Positions 30,990-34,271 of a DNA stretch of 34,271 nucleotides are shown one piece after another. The notes under the pieces are model-generated. The model had not been told where the DNA came from. It saw nothing but the letters and a program-made list of their open reading frames with translations, and made no database searches. Both the position numbers and the translations under genes were made by a program. Source of the DNA: Perkinsus chesapeaki (lineage: Eukaryota; Perkinsozoa; Perkinsida; Perkinsidae). The stretch is taken from NCBI GenBank assembly GCA_013115145.1, contig JAAPAO010000328.1:4626-38896 (forward strand). The letters run 5' to 3'. Positions within the stretch are counted from its first letter, which is position 1. Every line of letters starts with the position of its first letter.

Positions 30990-31946
30990 CTAGATGCCCC
31001 TCTGAGCATTCTGATTGGTATAAATGAAAAATGGGTTTGGTGTGTCCCTAGATATATCGGCCCAAGTATGGTTAACATCTCTATGTCGATCCTCATCAGC
31101 TCGCATGCAAATTAATGCGTCCAAAAGGGTAGCATTTTCCGGTAGGTAGTAGTAGGCCTTGGCGTAGTAAGGCGCAGTTCGCTCGAATTCGGGCACTTTG
31201 CCATTTTCAACATCCTCAATAATGCTAGTATATGTCTTGAAGGCTTCTTCTTCTAAATAACCTACAAATCTATGACAGAACTTCGGCGACAGTGAATAAG
31301 CTGCCGAGTAGAAGAGGAAGAATGCTCCTTGAGCACCAGTAATGAGGGAACGGAGAAACCAACCGTGATCGATCAACGACTGTGATATTAACAAATGCAT
31401 TCTTTCATCCTCGGCCTCCTCGATGAGGGTTGGTATCCATCCGTAATCACGTTGCATTGACCGTAGAGACCGCAGATGGCGATTAACTGCGGCCACCATG
31501 CCGGGAATCGCAGCGATAGTCTCCAAGAAAATAAGACGATGAGCGTATATTTTATAATCGTGCTTTAGGAAATCATAACCAGAAAAAAGATCATAACCGG
31601 ACCGACATAGACAAACCAGAGAGTAGGCCAAGCGATCTTGGACGGTCTTTGGCTTCAGATGTTGACCGGCGATAGCCCGAGCTTCGGGGATGCTCCAACG
31701 GGCGTGAAAGATACTACCTATACCGTTTGTAGATTCTGAAAGGGCAATAAGGATGGCAGAGGTTTAGGGCTTACCATTAACCTTAGTAGCTTCTTTCACT
31801 TCAACTTGGTCTTGAAGATCTTCGGTAAAATCTATGGGCTTAGCTTCAGTGGCAAATGAGCGAGCTGGTATGACCGGAAACAACCGAACACTTGCAGTGG
31901 CACGAATGAACGTTGGTAAGGAGCGAGAGACAGTTGAAGACAACAT
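30990..31946 (-). CDS. AOX: Mitochondrial alternative oxidase
   Basis: The enzyme is a ubiquinol oxidase of the inner mitochondrial membrane that reduces oxygen to water without pumping protons. Exons 31775-31946 and 30990-31735 (39-nt intron) encode 305 residues. The start (MLSSTVSRSLPTFIRATASV) is a typical matrix-targeting presequence rich in Arg and Ser and lacking acids. All diiron ligands are present: Glu129 in IFLETIAAIPGM, Glu168 and His171 in EEAEDERMHL, the Glu in YLEEEAFKTY (about 220), and Glu272 with His275 in RADEDRHRDVNH. The usual NERMH is DERMH and the usual ADEAHH is ADEDRH here, but the ligands themselves are unchanged. The length is normal for protist AOX. The gene is divergent from a small plus-strand gene 285 bp away. 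Function is confidently assigned from motif content. Confidence 0.95.
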
Positions 31947-32231
31947 ATGGGTAAAAAATTACTACTAGATGTACGGCTTCGAGAATCGGGGAAGGGATAT
32001 GCATTGTGGTGTTCGGATGATTCGATATGTTTGAATTATTCGTTGGTTCGATCCCCGGTTGCGGAAGTTCTCTGTACTTTTATACTGCGGATGCTGACCA
32101 ACTACGTATATCTGCCAGTAAATATATCATATATTATCGAAAACTTACAAGTATCTGTGACCAAAAAGCACTAACGCTTTCCCCAAGCCTCTTGAGGGAG
32201 CAAATCTTCATTTATAGAGCTTGTTTTTAAC
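31947..32231. promoter_or_regulatory. Divergent intergenic region, AOX / small-protein gene
   Basis: These 285 bp separate the start codons of the alternative oxidase (minus) and a 77-residue protein (plus), and so should contain the promoters of both. The sequence is AT-rich. A GGTTCGATCCCCGG string near 32045 resembles a tRNA T-loop but has no partner arms. Confidence 0.4.
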
Positions 32232-32465
32232 ATGGCAAGTGTCTCATCATCGGCGGGACCTGATTCACCAGAAGATGATGGAAAGAGTGGTATGATGTTA
32301 TTGAACATACGGATAGCTGGAGGAGCTAAGAACACTTGTAGAGAGCAATTGGATTTTACTAAGGAAATTGATGGGGTAGAAAAGGGGGCGGTTATGGAGT
32401 ATCTGAGCTCCATGCGTGAAAGATACGCGAAGGGTCAGTCTGTTAACGCAGTGCGTGGTGGATAA
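32232..32465 (+). CDS. Small acidic/basic protein, 77 residues, unknown
   Basis: An intact single-exon frame encodes 77 residues starting MASVSSSAGPDSPEDDG and ending in a basic segment (MEYLSSMRERYAKGQ). The composition is balanced and protein-like: a disordered acidic start, a short hydrophobic strand (MMLLNIRIAGGAK), then an amphipathic helix. The opposite strand carries a comparably long frame, but it has no such layout. The gene is divergent from the alternative oxidase. No family is recognised, and at this size chance cannot be excluded. Confidence 0.4.
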   Translation: MASVSSSAGPDSPEDDGKSGMMLLNIRIAGGAKNTCREQLDFTKEIDGVEKGAVMEYLSSMRERYAKGQSVNAVRGG

Positions 32466-32655
32466 TATAAGGTTTTACGATACACCTTATATTGTTTAAG
32501 ACTTTCTCTCCGAGTTTTTCGTCACCTGTATTTATGAAAACCTGAATTTTTACAAAAGCACCGCGAGTAGCTGAGATGTTCTTGCGTGATAAGAATGAGC
32601 ATTATTAACCACATGATCGATCATTGAGCTCATAGTTCCAAATCAATTCGTACAG

Positions 32656-33441
32656 CTACTCATCAAGCGGACCCTCCCTCCCCTTGGGCAGCTCGTACCC
32701 AACCACATCGCCGCTTTGGCATTTGAACGATTGCGACTTCTTGTACAGCCGTAGATGCTGACTTGGATGTAGACAACTCATTTTGGGCCGATCGAGGCAC
32801 CTGAGGCATATGGTTCTTAAGGTTGTGAAATGATCAGTCTCGAATAAACGCAAGTGTCGGGTATATGTTTTATAATCAACCACTCTACTAGAAGGACTAT
32901 ACGAACTAGAGGGAATCTGAATGACAACTCGTATCAGCGGATTTTCAAGGATCGGCGACATCGAGACCTCTTCTTGAGGCGTCGGAAGGATGCATCAAAC
33001 CCGTAGACTGATCCACTAAGAATTGGTATAGGTGACGATGGATAATAATAGTTTAAAAAATCGTGCAAGCGATCGCTCACCGATAGTATATTTCACATAC
33101 TTTCCAATTGCTCCAAATCTATGCGGTTTGCCGAAAATGGGGTTACCTGGTAACCCTCGGGAGCGCCGATATGGTGGGGGGAGGCAGCGGTAAACAAGGT
33201 CTCCTCAATGACTTGTCTATCGCTCGATAACCCGCAAAATTTGCGTTCATATCCACAACTCTAGCTGTTCGTCCGGCGATTCACCAGTACTCGGCAAAAC
33301 TCGACAAAATTTATTATTTATTTGGTCTCAGAATCTTACCTTGGCCCAGGCCGAGACGGAGCTTCTTAAAGAAGAAAATTTCACAGAGGGCGGAGACACT
33401 CGAGCCACTTGGATCGTAGCTGGTAGATCAGCTCTGGCCAT
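32656..33441 (-). CDS. Unknown 192-residue protein, Cys-rich C-terminal part
   Basis: Four exons join in phase: 33340-33441, 33101-33260, 32960-33015 and 32656-32916, with introns of 79, 85 and 43 nt. The start MARADLPATIQVARVSPPS lacks acids apart from one Asp and could be a mitochondrial presequence. The middle reads GYERKFCGLSSDRQVIEE and GYQVTPFSANRIDLEQLE. The C-terminal exon has CLRCLDRPKMSCLHP and KCQSGDVVGYELPKG before the stop, a cysteine pattern that could bind a metal. The last donor (GTCGCC) is weak; without that splice the third exon would run to a TGA at 32945-32947, giving 110 residues. No family is recognised. The start is 51 bp from a divergent plus-strand start. Confidence 0.5.
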
Positions 33442-33492
33442 TTGTCGTTCACGCTGTTTCGTTCAGGTTCGCTGTTACCTCGGAATGTCCCT
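33442..33492. promoter_or_regulatory. 51-bp head-to-head intergenic region
   Basis: Only 51 bp separate the start codons of the minus-strand 192-residue protein and the plus-strand repeat-bearing membrane protein, so the two presumably share a bidirectional promoter. No classic TATA box is evident in this short stretch. Confidence 0.4.
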
Positions 33493-34271
33493 ATGAAAGA
33501 TATTGATAAACTACAGCGCGCAGATGTTGTTGTGCAAGTGTGAGCAAGTTTTAGTTCCACTTTGCGTGCTCTACTGTAGAGTCAGGTTCCTACAGTCCTC
33601 AGCTGGCCATAACGCAAGCGAAGGTGAAGGCTCCACTGGAACGGTGAATCTTGATAGGATGGATACTTTTGACGACAGCGTATCTGTGTTTGCGTACTTG
33701 GTAATGCGGGAGTGTGGTGTTTTGTAAGGTATGGTGCCCATTTAGATATCCGGCATTGGTCTGGCTCTCACGTGGCGGTTTTTGATGGGTAATGGTCGGG
33801 CATTCCTGTCCTGGAATGACGATTCTACAGTCCTGCAGACCCTCACGCTGGTGTGCATTTATGGGTGAGTCTCGGTGGTGATGAGGGGTAAGCTGATTGA
33901 TAGGTTCACGTTCCTGTGGATAGCAACTATTCTGGGAGTGCTGTTACGGAATGCAACACCAGTGACAGCTACGGAGGCAACTACTCAGGGGTCGAGTGCT
34001 GCAGAAGGGCAAACCAGGGCAGAAGGGCAAACCAGGGCAGAAGGGCAAGCCAGGGCAGAAGGGCAAGCCAGGGCAGAAGGGCAAGCCAGTGCAGAAGAGG
34101 GAGCCAGTGCAGAAGGGCAAACCGGTGCAGAAGGGCAAGCCAGGGCAGAAGGGCAAACCGGTAGAGAAGGGCAAGCCAGTGCAGAAGGGCAAGCCAGTGC
34201 AGAAGGGCAAGCCAGGGCAGAAGGGCAAGCCAGGGCAGAAGGGCAAGCCAGGGCAGAAGGGCAAGCCAGGG
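33493..34271 (+). CDS. Membrane protein with hexapeptide repeats (partial, runs off window)
   Basis: Four exons join in phase: 33493-33539, 33586-33700, 33746-33864 and 33904 to the window end, with GT-AG introns of 39-46 nt. The start is MKDIDKLQRADVVVQ. After a hydrophilic stretch come two likely membrane segments, one around VFAYLISGIGLALTW and one around LTLVCIYGFTFLWIATILGV. A Thr-rich linker (NATPVTATEATTQGSS) leads into at least 15 copies of a six-residue repeat, mostly AEGQAR, AEGQTR, AEGQAS or AEGQTG. The repeat frame is in phase with the upstream exons. The repeat region is hydrophilic and Gln/Gly/Glu-rich and might be an exposed or extracellular repeat domain. The 3' end is missing and no family is recognised. 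Confidence 0.6.
34001..34271. repeat. 18-bp tandem repeat, 15 copies to window edge
   Basis: The consensus GCAGAAGGGCAAGCCAGG is repeated 15 times in exact 18-bp register from 34001, plus one base. Variation is mostly at the codons for residues 5 and 6 (Ala/Thr, Arg/Ser/Gly). One copy (34091-34108) is altered to AEEGAS and one starts with Arg. The length is a multiple of three, so the reading frame is kept. The array continues beyond the window. Confidence 0.97.

Noticed and set aside
32039-32066. tRNA gene in the AOX upstream region
   Set aside because: The GGTTCGATCCC string matches a B-box, but T-stem pairing fails and no acceptor partner was found.
33944-34264. 106-codon minus-strand frame of Pro-Phe-Cys-Gly repeats
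   Set aside because: It is the shadow of the 18-bp repeat. The plus-strand frame is in phase with three upstream exons with membrane helices.

Overview
The window reads as nuclear DNA of a protist with short, dense spliceosomal introns, most likely a Perkinsus-like alveolate. Most split genes here use GT-AG introns of 37-57 nt. The gene set also fits: an expanded amino acid/auxin permease family, a mitochondrial alternative oxidase, MORN repeats and eukaryotic Golgi-type glycosyltransferases. The genus is an inference from gene style, not a proven identification. There are no operons, CRISPR arrays, rRNA genes or insertion sequences. Exon joins given below were worked out by hand from splice signals and reading phase and have not been checked against transcripts.

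Left part (1-2660). A 29-bp tandem repeat is followed by the probable end of an unknown gene, then a phosphatase-only relative of polynucleotide kinase 3'-phosphatase (DNA end repair). Thirteen bases after its stop begins an 8-exon multipass membrane protein of about 299 residues with no family I recognise.

Middle left (2981-13468). Four tandem, same-strand, intronless genes encode AAAP-family amino acid transporters of 470-492 residues. The first two share an exactly identical 311-bp internal block, a sign of recent gene conversion. They are separated by about 2-kb spacers with no recognisable gene.

Middle (13469-19771). A gene-poor stretch with a 10-bp tandem repeat surrounds a secreted S41-type peptidase gene that is interrupted by two in-frame stop codons and looks like a young pseudogene.

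Right part, mostly minus strand (19772-31946). In order of coordinate: a ~1727-residue MORN plus pseudokinase protein whose C-terminus carries clathrin/AP2-like peptide motifs; a signal-anchor membrane protein with one in-frame TGA; a GT31 (beta-1,3-galactosyltransferase-like) module directly downstream of a GT10 (alpha-1,3-fucosyltransferase-like) module, which can be spliced in phase into one 543-residue bifunctional enzyme; and an intact mitochondrial alternative oxidase. The possible GT10-GT31 fusion is the most interesting item in the window.

Far right (32232-34271). A 77-residue small protein, a 4-exon 192-residue protein of unknown function, and, divergently only 51 bp away, a membrane protein running off the end of the window in 15 copies of an 18-bp (hexapeptide) repeat.
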